Origin: Picosynechococcus sp. PCC 7003
GTDB lineage: Bacteria > Cyanobacteriota > Cyanobacteriia > Cyanobacteriales > MRBY01
Length of the DNA: 64,000 nt
Assembly: GCF_001693255.1 (NCBI RefSeq)
Contig: NZ_CP016474.1
Span: 248,001 to 312,000, forward strand
Direction of reading: 5' to 3'
Shown: in pieces, positions 19,830-28,750 of the stretch
Numbering within the stretch: the first letter of the stretch is position 1
Layout of the letters: every line of letters begins with the position of its first letter
Position numbers and translations under genes: made by a program
Notes under the pieces: generated by a model
What the model was told of the DNA's origin: nothing
Database searches by the model: none
What the model saw: the letters and a program-made list of their open reading frames with translations, nothing else

Positions 19830-22331
19830 CTATCGACCGAGTTTTTGTTCTAAAGCGGCGATCGCCAATTTAGTTTTGAGTAAAGAATCAGGGTTCAAAC
19901 TGATGGAATCAATGCCTAACTCAACGAGGAATTCAGCAAATTCTGGATAATCCGAGGGAGCTTGACCACAAATACCAATCTTGCGTTGATATTTCTTCGC
20001 CCCTTCAATTGCCATCCGCACCATGCGTTTTACCCCTTCATTCCGCTCATCGAAAATGTGGGCAACCAGCGCAGAATCGCGATCCAAACCTAACGTTAAT
20101 TGGGTGAGATCGTTCGAGCCAATGGAGAAACCATCAAACACTTCGCTGTATTCGTCAACGAGGATGACGTTGGAGGGCAATTCGCACATGACGTAAACTT
20201 GCAGCCCATTTTCCCCACGGCGGAGGTCATGTTTTGCCATTTCAGCTAACACTTTGCGACCTTCTTCTGGGGTGCGGCAAAACGGAATCATCGGAATAAT
20301 ATTCGTCAGACCCATTTCATTGCGGGCAATCTTAAAGGCTTCGCATTCCAAACCAAACGCTTCAGAATAATTGGGATCGTAGTAGCGGGATGCCCCACGC
20401 CAGCCAATCATTGGGTTTTCTTCTGTCGGTTCAAATTGACGACCACCGAGTAAATTTGCATACTCATTGGATTTGAAATCAGACATCCGAACAACCACGG
20501 GATTCGGATAGAATGCGGCGGCGATCATGGCAATGCCACTGGCGAGTTTATCCACGAAGAAATCAGCCTTGTTTTCATAGAGATGGGTCAATTCCGCAAT
20601 CTCTTTTTTCACCATCAAGTCTTCCAATTCATCAAAGTGAATCAGGGCTTTGGGGTGGGCTTTAATGTGGTTGGCAATAATGAACTCAAGGCGAGCTAAA
20701 CCAACCCCATCGGCGGGTAAAGGAGACAGCGAGAAAGCTTGCTCTGGATTACCCACATTCATCAAAATTTTGGTCTTGGTAGTGGGCAGATTTTCAAGGG
20801 AGGTTTCTTCCACTTCAAACTTCAGTAAACCTTCGTAGATCTTGCCATCTTCCCCTTCGCAACAGGAAACCGTTACGTCTTGACCGGATTTCACGAGGGT
20901 TGTGGCATCACCGCAACCAACCACCGCCGGAATGCCCATTTCTCTGGCAATAATCGCCGCGTGACAGGTTCTCCCGCCTTGGTCGGTGACGATCGCCGAG
21001 GCTTTTTTCATGATCGGTTCCCAATCGGGATCGGTGCGGCGGGTGACTAGCACTTGACCGGGTTTGAAGAGTTTAATTTGGTCAACGTCGAGGATCACAT
21101 TCGCTTCCCCTTGACCGACCATTTCCCCAACGCTGCGACCGTGGGCAATGACATTCCCCGTTTCTTTGAGCTTGTAGCTGCGGATGACGTTGGCGGCTTT
21201 CTGGGACTGGACGGTTTCGGGACGGGCTTGGACGATAAATAATTCATCTGTTAAGCCATCTTTTGCCCATTCAATATCCATCGGCGTGTATTGACCACGG
21301 ACGTTGGAGTAATGCTCCTCGATGGTGGTTGCCCAACGGGCGAGGGTTAAAACGTCTTCGTCACTGACACAGAATTTGTTTTGTAATTCTTCGGGGACGG
21401 CAACATTTTCGGTGAGTTTTGCGCCGCCGGCGTAGACCATTTTGATCTTTTTGCTGCCGAGTCGCCGTTCGAGAATCGGTTTGTAGCCATCCTTGAGGGT
21501 CGGTTTAAAGACCACAAATTCATCGGGATTGACTGCGCCTTGGACAACGTTTTCCCCCAAGCCATAGGCTCCGGTAATAAACGCGGCATCTTTAAAACCG
21601 CTTTCGGTGTCGATGGAGAACATCACGCCGGAGGTGGCGAGATCAGAGCGCACCATTTTTTGCACACCGACGGACAGGGCGACTTCAAAGTGATCGAAGC
21701 CGTTGTGCTGACGGTAGGCGATCGCCCGATCCGTAAACAGAGACGCAAAACATTTGTGGCAGGATTCCAGAACCCCCTTCACGCCGTGGACATTCAGATA
21801 AGTTTCCTGTTGCCCCGCAAAACTCGCCTCCGGTAAATCCTCCGCCGTGGCACTAGAGCGCACCGCTACATCGACGTTGTGGGCACTGTCTTCACAGGCT
21901 TCCTTTGCTTCCCCTTCAAAGCGATCGCAGACATCGGATTTGGCTCCATATCGCTCACACATTTTTTTGTAAGCAGAGGCGATCGCCACCTGGAGATCAT
22001 TCGGGAAAGGCGTATTCAAAATCAAAGCCCGCGCCTGCCGACCCCGCGCCTGGAGATTCGCCACATCATCCGTATCCAAGTCTGCGAAAAGCGTCCGTAA
22101 CTTTTCTTCTAAGCCTGCAGATTTAACAAAATAACGATAAGCATAGGCCGTCGTGGCAAACCCGCCTGGAACGTTGACTCCCTTAGGCTGTAACTGCTGA
22201 ATCATTTCCCCAAGGGAAGAATTTTTGCCCCCAACCAGACCCACATCCTGGGAACCAACCTCCTCAAACCACAAAACGAGTGCTTCGGTTCTCGCATCAG
22301 AGGCTGTAGCCGTGTTAAAAGTGCTGACCAT
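19830..22331 (-). CDS. ppsA: phosphoenolpyruvate synthase
   Basis: This 833-residue enzyme makes PEP from pyruvate, ATP and water (pyruvate, water dikinase), a gluconeogenic step. Domain order is an ATP-grasp N-terminus (LVGGKNSSLGEM, VAVRSSATAEDLPEASFAGQQ), then the phosphohistidine domain with TDQGGRTCHAAIIARE, then the PEP-utilising TIM barrel (GLARLEF, GWRGASRYY, MCELPSN, FSIGSNDLTQLTLG) ending in GICGQAPSDYP. A Shine-Dalgarno AAGGAG precedes ATG 22331 by 11 bp. It is monocistronic. The 296-bp upstream spacer is AT-rich and contains the ferredoxin terminator. Confidence 0.97.
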   Translation of the reverse strand: MVSTFNTATASDARTEALVLWFEEVGSQDVGLVGGKNSSLGEMIQQLQPKGVNVPGGFATTAYAYRYFVKSAGLEEKLRTLFADLDTDDVANLQARGRQARALILNTPFPNDLQVAIASAYKKMCERYGAKSDVCDRFEGEAKEACEDSAHNVDVAVRSSATAEDLPEASFAGQQETYLNVHGVKGVLESCHKCFASLFTDRAIAYRQHNGFDHFEVALSVGVQKMVRSDLATSGVMFSIDTESGFKDAAFITGAYGLGENVVQGAVNPDEFVVFKPTLKDGYKPILERRLGSKKIKMVYAGGAKLTENVAVPEELQNKFCVSDEDVLTLARWATTIEEHYSNVRGQYTPMDIEWAKDGLTDELFIVQARPETVQSQKAANVIRSYKLKETGNVIAHGRSVGEMVGQGEANVILDVDQIKLFKPGQVLVTRRTDPDWEPIMKKASAIVTDQGGRTCHAAIIAREMGIPAVVGCGDATTLVKSGQDVTVSCCEGEDGKIYEGLLKFEVEETSLENLPTTKTKILMNVGNPEQAFSLSPLPADGVGLARLEFIIANHIKAHPKALIHFDELEDLMVKKEIAELTHLYENKADFFVDKLASGIAMIAAAFYPNPVVVRMSDFKSNEYANLLGGRQFEPTEENPMIGWRGASRYYDPNYSEAFGLECEAFKIARNEMGLTNIIPMIPFCRTPEEGRKVLAEMAKHDLRRGENGLQVYVMCELPSNVILVDEYSEVFDGFSIGSNDLTQLTLGLDRDSALVAHIFDERNEGVKRMVRMAIEGAKKYQRKIGICGQAPSDYPEFAEFLVELGIDSISLNPDSLLKTKLAIAALEQKLGR

Positions 22332-22547
22332 AACTATAAAAACTCCTTAGTCATCCCTCTCCGTACACCTTGATCCTAAAAGACTTGAAATAGGGTCTTT
22401 ACAGAAATGAAATATATCCTTACCTTTCACTTCTGTTTAATGAAAAAACGTCAAGAAAAACAAGCTTGATGTTGCCTAAACAGATCATATTTTCCTTATC
22501 TTTATTTAAGATATTTTTAACATTTTTAGGATATGGCAGGAAACTTA

Positions 22548-22580
22548 AAAAAAAGAAAAAGACTAGGTTTTTCCCAGTCT
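22548..22580 (-). terminator. terminator of the [2Fe-2S] ferredoxin gene
   Basis: On the minus strand AGACTGGG pairs with CCTAGTCT (8 bp, one G-U) around AAAAA, followed by TTTTTC and more T. It lies 48 bp beyond the ferredoxin stop. Confidence 0.8.
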
Positions 22581-22627
22581 CACAGCACAAGCACATTGGT
22601 TTTTGTCAATATTGATTAGAGCCGCCA

Positions 22628-22957
22628 TTAAGCACTGACGACGGTATCCCCCTGGCCCCAGAAACCATCGTATTTTTTGACGGCAATATCCCCTTCTACA
22701 CTCACTTGACAGGCTAGACGCCTTTGCTTGTCTGGGTTGTGAGGCGGTAGGGAGAGACGTGTTTTTTCTTTCCAGCTCTGGGCTGAAACGGGGCCAGTAA
22801 TTTCGACGGCACAGGTGCCACAGGTACCAAGACCATGACAATTAATGGTTGTTGCATTGCCATTGTAGAGATTAATTTTGTTGGCCAGGAGAACTTTGCG
22901 TAAATTATCGCCTTGATTACAGGTAATAGTTTGACTTCCGAAGGTGATAGTTGGCAT
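22628..22957 (-). CDS. [2Fe-2S] plant-type ferredoxin-like protein
   Basis: The 109-aa product starts at ATG 22957 (MPTITFGSQTITC). A 14-residue upstream extension is less plausible. The cluster ligands are CHGLGTCGTC (C-X5-C-X2-C) near residue 45 and the fourth Cys in RRLACQ about 35 residues later. This is the plant/vertebrate ferredoxin fold. The sequence differs from photosynthetic PetF and resembles the thylakoid-associated or accessory ferredoxins of cyanobacteria that lack a strongly acidic surface. Electron donor and acceptor are unknown. Confidence 0.85.
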   Translation of the reverse strand: MPTITFGSQTITCNQGDNLRKVLLANKINLYNGNATTINCHGLGTCGTCAVEITGPVSAQSWKEKTRLSLPPHNPDKQRRLACQVSVEGDIAVKKYDGFWGQGDTVVSA

Positions 22958-23066
22958 GGTTGGTATTTTTCCGATTATCTCAATGATGATTGCTTCCATG
23001 GTGCCATACTTTTTAAAAAAGGTCGGTTAAGGATGCGGCAAAACCAATTTTTTGCAGGGGAAGTCA

Positions 23067-23642
23067 TTACCACAAGTCACTGAGATCTAAAACAAAATTC
23101 TGAAGAATATCTTCTCCGGCAAGCTGTTTGGGGGTCGTTAAAATTTCAACGGTTTGACCAGGGCGATAAATTTCTACTTGGCGATCGCCTTGGTTGATCA
23201 GCCAGCCCAACCGACAACCATTATCTAAATATTCCTGCATTTTCTGGCGGGTTTGTTGTACCACATCGCTGGGCGAAAGGAGTTCGGCGACAAAATCAGG
23301 GCAGAGGGGGACAAATTTCTGCTGTTGTTCTGGGGTGAGGCTGTCCCAGCGGGATTTTTCGACCCAACACATATCCGGCGATCGCGTCGCGCCATCGGGC
23401 AAAATAAAACCTGTCGAGGAATCGAAGCACTTCCCAAAACCATGACATTTATTCCAGTACCAGAGTTGGCCATTGAGTTCAAAATTGACTCTGCCAGTTT
23501 CACCACCTGTGGGGGCCATGATCACAAGTTCTCCTTGGGCTGTGCGTTCTAATTTGGCATCGGGATTCGCCTGACAGAGCTGGGCAAATTGGCCTTGGGT
23601 CAGGGTCAAAACGGGCTGGAGATCAAGGGTTACGGTAGCCAT
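23067..23642 (-). CDS. Uma2 family (DUF820) PD-(D/E)XK endonuclease-like protein
   Basis: A start at ATG 23642 gives 191 residues. The frame continues upstream only by running through the tRNA gene, which cannot be coding. Typical DUF820/Uma2 features are GELVIMAPTGGETG, FDSSTGFILPDGATRSPD, CPDFVAELLSPSD and YLDNGCRLGWLINQGDRQVEIYRPG. The PD...E core resembles the restriction-endonuclease fold. Such genes are highly multiplied in cyanobacteria and their function is not established. No partner gene is adjacent. tRNA-Ala(CGC) lies 54 bp upstream on the same strand. Confidence 0.87.
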   Translation of the reverse strand: MATVTLDLQPVLTLTQGQFAQLCQANPDAKLERTAQGELVIMAPTGGETGRVNFELNGQLWYWNKCHGFGKCFDSSTGFILPDGATRSPDMCWVEKSRWDSLTPEQQQKFVPLCPDFVAELLSPSDVVQQTRQKMQEYLDNGCRLGWLINQGDRQVEIYRPGQTVEILTTPKQLAGEDILQNFVLDLSDLW

Positions 23643-23695
23643 TTTCACGACCTCTCGCGGCGGAATGATCCCATTGTAGGCAAGTTTTTTGGGGA

Positions 23696-23768
23696 TGGAG
23701 AATAGGGGATTCGAACCCCTGACCTCTGCGGTGCGATCGCAGCACTCTACCAACTGAGCTAATTCCCC
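23696..23768 (-). tRNA. tRNA-Ala (anticodon CGC)
   Basis: The 73-nt cloverleaf has acceptor GGGGAAT/ATTCTCC, D stem GCTC/GAGT, anticodon arm CTGCG-ATCGCAC-CGCAG with U33 and anticodon CGC, and T arm AGGGG-TTCGAAT-CCCCT. Discriminator is A and CCA is not encoded. A HIP1 octamer GCGATCGC spans tRNA positions 29-36 (23733-23740) and supplies the anticodon. It would read GCG codons. Confidence 0.93.
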
Positions 23769-23779
23769 AGAACGAAAAA

Positions 23780-24499
23780 TTATTTTAGCACCTCTGCGGG
23801 GGGCGCAAGGCTGGGATCGATACGTTCGAGTTCTAAATCATTGAGGTAGTCCACACACCAGTTACTGCAGCGTTGCAACATATGAAATGGATAGGTATGG
23901 GCCACGCCGACAACGGGAATCCCGACGGATTTGGCGGCCTGGATACCGTGGAAATTATCTTCAATGGCGAGGCAATTTTCCGGTTGAATTTGGGCCTCAG
24001 GAAATTTCTGGTTTAGTTGGGCGATCGCCAGGCGATAACCATCTCCGTTGGGTTTAAATGTTTTCACCTCATCGGCGGTGACAATCACATCAAAAGCTTG
24101 GTCAAGGTGCGCTTGCTGGAGGATAAACTCAGCATCGGCACGGCAATAGCCCGTCACAATTCCCACGGGGATATTTTTGAGTTTAATCGCAGAAATTAGG
24201 GGGATTACGTCTTCATAAAGGGGGAACGGCTCAATTTCTCGTAATTTGCTTTGATAAAGTGCGGATTTCTGTTGAATGAGGCTGTCAAGTTGTGCCTCTG
24301 AGAACACCCGCCCCCGGAGTGCAAGATTTTCCTTGAGGCAACGGCGATCGCTTTTCCCCAGACTGCTATCCCGATAGAGGCGATCCGTCGGTCGGAGATT
24401 TTCGGCCAGCAAAATATCATCGATCAGCTCAAATTGGAGGGCCGCATCGTTAAGAAAGACTCCATTTATTTCAAATAAAACGGCTTTGAGCAGGGTCAT
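23780..24499 (-). CDS. HAD superfamily protein, beta-phosphoglucomutase-like, altered nucleophile motif
   Basis: This 239-aa cytosolic protein has the HAD class I layout. Motif 1 is AVLFEINGVFLND, followed by a helical cap (about 20-90). Motif 2 is GIVTGYCRAD, the motif 3 Lys is in DEVKTFKPNGDGY, and motif 4 is CLAIEDNFHGIQAAKSVGI. Motif 1 normally reads DxD/N. Here the nucleophile Asp is replaced by Glu (EIN), which should impair phosphotransfer. The rest is well preserved. It may be a non-catalytic or altered-activity family member. Its 5' end is divergent from the WecG-like gene, with a 105-bp spacer. Confidence 0.85.
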   Translation of the reverse strand: MTLLKAVLFEINGVFLNDAALQFELIDDILLAENLRPTDRLYRDSSLGKSDRRCLKENLALRGRVFSEAQLDSLIQQKSALYQSKLREIEPFPLYEDVIPLISAIKLKNIPVGIVTGYCRADAEFILQQAHLDQAFDVIVTADEVKTFKPNGDGYRLAIAQLNQKFPEAQIQPENCLAIEDNFHGIQAAKSVGIPVVGVAHTYPFHMLQRCSNWCVDYLNDLELERIDPSLAPPAEVLK

Positions 24500-24604
24500 A
24501 ATGGGACGATGAACGATAAAAGTTTACGTTTTTTGACCAAGGGTCAGGTTTTTGCCTGATAATTCTCATCTTAGAATAAGCGTTGATATTTGCGGGCGAT
24601 CGCC

Positions 24605-25372
24605 ATGGCTTTGACGACGGATATTCCCCAGCGGCACATTCTAAAAACAAGGGTGCATTGTTTAGATTATCAACGGGCTTGGGCTGAAATTGCGGCGGCC
24701 ATTCGCGATGGAACATTCGGGTATGGGGCGATCGCCAATGTACATATGGTGATGACGGGTTATTGGCAGCCAGAGTTTCAGCACATCATTAATCAAGCCC
24801 TGGTGACGACCCCGGACGGAATGCCCCTAGTTTGGGGATTGCGGTGGTTGGGTTATCCCCAGGCGACCCGGGTTTATGGGCCGGATCTGATGCTCCATTG
24901 TTGCGCCATGGCCGCCCAAGAAAAAATTCCGGTCTATCTCTATGGTAGTCGCCCAGAAACCCTCGAAAAATTGCAGCAAACTCTTTTAGAAAAATTTCCC
25001 AATTTGCAAATTGCCGGAGTAGAAGCGCCCCCTTTCCGATCCCCAACCCCTGCTGAGGCGATCGCCACAAGACAGCGCATTGAACAATCGGGCGCAAAAC
25101 TGGTTTTTGTCGGTTTGGGTTGCCCGAAGCAAGAAAAATGGATGGCCGAAAATAGTCCCCACCTGGCGGCTGTTTTGTTGGGGGTGGGGGCGGCCTTTGA
25201 TTTCCATGCTGGTACCGTCTCCCAAGCCCCCCGCTGGTTGATGACCCTGGGGTTGGAGTGGCTGTACCGGCTGATCCAAGAACCCCGTCGCCTTTGGAAA
25301 CGTTATCTCGTCCACAATGGGGCATTTATTTTTCTGTTTGGTTGGCAACTGCTCCGGCGGCGATCGCCCTAG
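24605..25372 (+). CDS. WecG/TagA/CpsF family glycosyltransferase
   Basis: The 255-residue protein transfers a sugar (typically ManNAc-like) from a nucleotide donor to a lipid-linked acceptor in exopolysaccharide or wall polymer synthesis. Family features are IANVHMVMTGYWQPEF, TPDGMPLVWGLRWLG, VYGPDLMLHCC, YLYGSRPE, FVGLGCPKQEKWMAE and GVGAAFDFHAGTVSQAPRW. It has no transmembrane segment but a basic C-terminal tail (GWQLLRRRSP) that could touch the membrane. ATG 24605 is preceded directly by HIP1 (24596-24603) and no Shine-Dalgarno. The next gene, a polyprenyl-phosphate sugar transferase, lies 75 bp downstream and probably acts in the same pathway. Confidence 0.92.
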   Translation: MALTTDIPQRHILKTRVHCLDYQRAWAEIAAAIRDGTFGYGAIANVHMVMTGYWQPEFQHIINQALVTTPDGMPLVWGLRWLGYPQATRVYGPDLMLHCCAMAAQEKIPVYLYGSRPETLEKLQQTLLEKFPNLQIAGVEAPPFRSPTPAEAIATRQRIEQSGAKLVFVGLGCPKQEKWMAENSPHLAAVLLGVGAAFDFHAGTVSQAPRWLMTLGLEWLYRLIQEPRRLWKRYLVHNGAFIFLFGWQLLRRRSP

Positions 25373-25447
25373 TTTTTGAGGAATTTTGCCCACCTCTGGA
25401 CGATTTTATTGATTTTTCTTTGTGTTGCAAGTTGATTGCCTTGATCC

Positions 25448-26884
25448 ATGCCCAAATCTCCTTTTCCCCTTCCTACCCAGGATATTCGTGCGATTAGTCC
25501 TCTCCACTGGCTAAAAACTGCCCGAGGCCGCTGGAAAAGAGGTTTATTGCTAGTGGGCAGTGATCTCTTGGGGTTGGCGATCGCCTGGCAACTGGCCGAC
25601 TACATCAACAACTTTTATTCGCCTATTCCGGCGGATCTGGTCTGGTGGGTCTGGCTTGATATTCCGAGCTTGTTCTGGATTTTTGCCTTTGTCACCCTGG
25701 TCTTCTTCTTTGGCAATCACCTCTATCGTTCGCCCCCAGCTCCTCAAAACTACACCCGTGCCGCCTGGATCATTACTCTGGTCTATGGCCTGTTTTTGGT
25801 TGGTAGTTATTTCCATAACCCCATGCTCGATCCACCCCGTTCCCTGTTTATTGCGGCTTGGTTTTTGAGTGTTGTCCTAGTCTTAGGCTTGCGGTTTTTG
25901 TTGACCTTAATCCTGCGCCAGTTTGATCGCCAAGCACCACCGATTAATGTGTTTCTCGTCGCCCCGGCCGAGCAATTAGAAAGTCTTGCCCAGATTTTAA
26001 AAAAACGCCCCCATTATCGGATTGTCGGTGCCACCCTTGCCTCCATGGTCAGTACCCAAATCACGGTGGCGCAAATTAAACAGTCAGGGGCCCACGAAGT
26101 ACTGGTCAAAGATCTCCCTGAAACAGACTTGGCCTCCCATTTATTTTGGCATTTGCGCAGCGCGGGGATTGCCATTCGTCTTATGCCGTCGAGTCGGGAG
26201 ATGCTTTATCGTCGAGGCTTGCCGGAAATGTTCGCCGGAATTCCCACCCTCCGAGTTGAAACGCCACTGCTGCTGTGCTGGGATTACCGCTTAAAACGGT
26301 GGTTTGATTTTCTGGGGGCTGGGCTGGGTCTTTTGCTAATTTCGCCGCTGTTGGTCGGCGTGGCGATCGCCATTCGCCTAGATTCACCGGGGCCAATTTT
26401 CTTCCGGCAACCGAGGGCGGGTTTAAATGGCAAACCGTTCAAGATGTGGAAATTTCGGACGATGGTCATTAATGCGCCCCAGTTACAGGCCCAACTAGAA
26501 GCGCAAAATCAAATGAAGGATGGGGTATTGTTCAAGATTAAAGATGATCCGCGCATTACAAAATTGGGTAAATTTCTTCGCCGCACCAGTATCGATGAGT
26601 TGCCCCAATTGCTCAATGTGGTGCTGGGTCAGATGAGTTTGGTGGGGCCGCGCCCATTGCCGCTGCGGGATGTGGCACGGTTTGACGAATGGCACCATAT
26701 CCGCCACCAAGTTTTACCGGGGATTACGGGTCTGTGGCAAATTTCGGGTCGTTCTGATCTGAGTGATTTTAATGATGCGGCGCGACTAGATTTGTACTAC
26801 ATCGACAATTGGTCTTTGAACCTCGATCTCGACATTTTGTTGGAAACGGTGCGAATTGTCTTTTTTGGCAAAGGAGCCTACTAG
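25448..26884 (+). CDS. polyprenyl glycosylphosphotransferase (WbaP-like initiating sugar transferase)
   Basis: This 478-aa membrane enzyme loads the first sugar-1-phosphate onto undecaprenyl phosphate to start exopolysaccharide repeat units. The N-terminus has about five hydrophobic segments up to residue 160. A soluble Rossmann-like region (about 165-280) follows, then a membrane hairpin (WFDFLGAGLGLLLISPLLV). The catalytic bacterial sugar-transferase domain has RLDSPGPIFFRQPRAG, FKMWKFRTMV, LGKFLRRTSIDELPQL and MSLVGPRPLP. The C-terminus reads LDLDILLETVRIVFFGKGAY. The gene follows the WecG-like gene and its last 4 bp overlap the convergent MtnX-like gene. Confidence 0.94.
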   Translation: MPKSPFPLPTQDIRAISPLHWLKTARGRWKRGLLLVGSDLLGLAIAWQLADYINNFYSPIPADLVWWVWLDIPSLFWIFAFVTLVFFFGNHLYRSPPAPQNYTRAAWIITLVYGLFLVGSYFHNPMLDPPRSLFIAAWFLSVVLVLGLRFLLTLILRQFDRQAPPINVFLVAPAEQLESLAQILKKRPHYRIVGATLASMVSTQITVAQIKQSGAHEVLVKDLPETDLASHLFWHLRSAGIAIRLMPSSREMLYRRGLPEMFAGIPTLRVETPLLLCWDYRLKRWFDFLGAGLGLLLISPLLVGVAIAIRLDSPGPIFFRQPRAGLNGKPFKMWKFRTMVINAPQLQAQLEAQNQMKDGVLFKIKDDPRITKLGKFLRRTSIDELPQLLNVVLGQMSLVGPRPLPLRDVARFDEWHHIRHQVLPGITGLWQISGRSDLSDFNDAARLDLYYIDNWSLNLDLDILLETVRIVFFGKGAY

Positions 26885-27543
26885 GCCGGCAAACCGTTAG
26901 TTTCGAGATAGGCACGGATATCATCAAAGGTTTCCCAGGGGACATAGGATTTTCCTTCGGCGTCGAGATATTGCTGGAGGCGATCGCGGGCAAAAACCAA
27001 ATCTGCTTTCAGGGCCATGTTGATATCCGTTAGAGAATCCCCAATGGCGATCGCCTTTTGGTATTTATACTTTCCCATCACTTGCACTTTTTCCACCATC
27101 TCCGTCCCTCCTTCGAAGGGCGCAATGATTTTAAAGTAAGGATCAAGGGTATCAATATTCATTGCCGCCACGGTTTCAATGTGATCGCGCAGAGGTTTTC
27201 CATCGGTGCCAGGACGCGCTAAAACTCTTTCCACCATTGGCACAAGGCCACCGGATACCACCACAATCGGCACTTGGCGATCGCCTAAAAACTGGAGAAA
27301 ATCACTGAAGCCCTGGCGCACAGGTTTATCGTCCACCTCACCGACAAAGGCATCAAACTGCTCAGAAGGAATCGCTTCGAGGATTTTGCGTACTCCTTCC
27401 CGGAGTGTAATCTTGCGGTCATACAATCCCGGTAGAATGTCGGCGGCCACCTCCGGCGCGTATTTGCCGAGGGCATCCCCAAAGGTATCGACGGTCGTGA
27501 TTGTGCCGTCAAAGTCGCAAAATACAATCGTTTGGGCGTCCAT
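26881..27543 (-). CDS. MtnX-like HAD-IB phosphatase
   Basis: The 220-aa soluble phosphatase starts at ATG 27543 (MDAQTIVFCDFDGTITTVDTF). The longer frame to 27657 overlaps the upstream gene. HAD motifs are intact: DFDGTIT with nucleophile Asp, VVSGGLVP, a Lys in the VEKVQVMGKYKYQ region, and AIGDSLTDINMA. It is closest to 2-hydroxy-3-keto-5-methylthiopentenyl-1-phosphate phosphatases (MtnX) of methionine salvage, and also to phosphoserine phosphatase-like proteins. No other mtn gene is nearby, so the substrate is uncertain. Confidence 0.82.
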   Translation of the reverse strand: MDAQTIVFCDFDGTITTVDTFGDALGKYAPEVAADILPGLYDRKITLREGVRKILEAIPSEQFDAFVGEVDDKPVRQGFSDFLQFLGDRQVPIVVVSGGLVPMVERVLARPGTDGKPLRDHIETVAAMNIDTLDPYFKIIAPFEGGTEMVEKVQVMGKYKYQKAIAIGDSLTDINMALKADLVFARDRLQQYLDAEGKSYVPWETFDDIRAYLETNGLPA

Positions 27544-27616
27544 TAACTTTTGTAACGTAACAGGTTCCCCAGGATTATAGTCCGCTTTGAGATCATTTTC
27601 GATCTTGTACTTTCCC

Positions 27617-28591
27617 TTACGAAGCAAGAAGTGTCTGTTTCCGGGGATCGAATTCAAAAACGGCCCCTTGGAAATTCGTCTGATTTAGTTTAGCGCCCTG
27701 AAACTTTGCTCCCCGGAGGTCAGCGCGGGCAAAATTGGCTCCCCGGAGGTTTGCACCCCGAAAATCGGCTCTTTGGAGTTGGGCATTCCGGAAGTCCGTC
27801 GCAACTAATTCTGCTTTCTGAAAATTACTGGCGATCGCCTCTACAGATTGACAGTTAGCGAAGCTTAAATTTCCCTGTTGGAAATCCGCCTGGTGCAAGG
27901 ATGCCCGCGAGAAATTGGCCCGCACAAAACTCGTAAAGCGTAGCCTAGCCCCAGTCAAATTAGTGCCGACTAAGTTCATCTCATGGCCTTTGCCGCCGCA
28001 GAAAAAAATCCCAATACAATTGAGGCCACTAAAATCCTGTCGCCGAAAATCAACGCCATTGAGATAGGCATCCTGTAACTGTACCCCTTGTAAATTCGTT
28101 TCATGCAAAATCGCACCACTGAGCTTCGCTTCAGTCAAATTACTCCAACTGAGATTCGCCCCCGTTAAATTGGCCCCCCGAAAATTTACCCCCGTTAAAT
28201 TGGCCCCACAGAGGTTCACGTTTTGTAGATCGGCCATAAAAAAAGTGACCCAACGCATAATCGCCCCACTTAGCTGGGCGTGGTTTAGGGTTGCTTGGGT
28301 TAAGGTCGCCCCCTGGAGATTAACTTTCGTGAGATCCGCCCCCGTCAAATTGGCCTGGTCTAATTTGGCATAGCTAAGATTGGCGCCATACAAAAAAGCT
28401 TGCTCTAGATTCGCCTTACGCAGGTGACAATGTTGCAAATTCGTCCGTGCGAGGGAGGCAGAAACAAAATTCCCCCCTGTAAAATCGCAATAGGCTAGGT
28501 CTAACCCAGTTAAATTCGCGGCAGCAAACCGTTCTCTGGGAAATAACCTCTGTCCCAAGGCATAGTCATTGAGAAGCGCTTCAATATTCAT
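27617..28591 (-). CDS. pentapeptide-repeat protein, cytosolic
   Basis: A start at ATG 28591 (MNIEALLNDYALGQRLFP) gives 324 residues. The in-frame upstream M codons add an unlikely leader. After about 35 residues nearly the whole protein is A(N/D)LXX repeats (such as TGANLSWSNLTEAKLSG), interrupted near the middle by a non-repeat insert (QDFSGLNCIGIFFCGGKGHEMN) of about 25 residues, then repeats to the end. No signal peptide. It should form a long quadrilateral beta-helix. Pentapeptide proteins include DNA mimics and chlorosis regulators, but nothing here identifies the role. Confidence 0.9.
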   Translation of the reverse strand: MNIEALLNDYALGQRLFPRERFAAANLTGLDLAYCDFTGGNFVSASLARTNLQHCHLRKANLEQAFLYGANLSYAKLDQANLTGADLTKVNLQGATLTQATLNHAQLSGAIMRWVTFFMADLQNVNLCGANLTGVNFRGANLTGANLSWSNLTEAKLSGAILHETNLQGVQLQDAYLNGVDFRRQDFSGLNCIGIFFCGGKGHEMNLVGTNLTGARLRFTSFVRANFSRASLHQADFQQGNLSFANCQSVEAIASNFQKAELVATDFRNAQLQRADFRGANLRGANFARADLRGAKFQGAKLNQTNFQGAVFEFDPRKQTLLAS

Positions 28592-28750
28592 AAGGCCAGC
28601 TTTATGTAACCGAGCACAAAAAGCGAGCAGCATCATCAAAAAATGCTACCTGCTGGCGTCGGCTTCTTCCTTTATTAGAGAAGCAAACATACTCTATTTA
28701 CTGAAGCAGCATTTGATTCTTAATGTTTCGATAATCTTCTTTGTGAATTG

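Noticed and set aside
23643..23753. N-terminal extension of the Uma2 protein
   Set aside because: The extended frame runs through tRNA-Ala(CGC). The family-like start is ATG 23642.
27644..28591. DNA-level repeats in the pentapeptide gene as a mobile or satellite repeat
   Set aside because: They reflect the coding pentapeptide pattern A(D/N)LXX and not a separate element.
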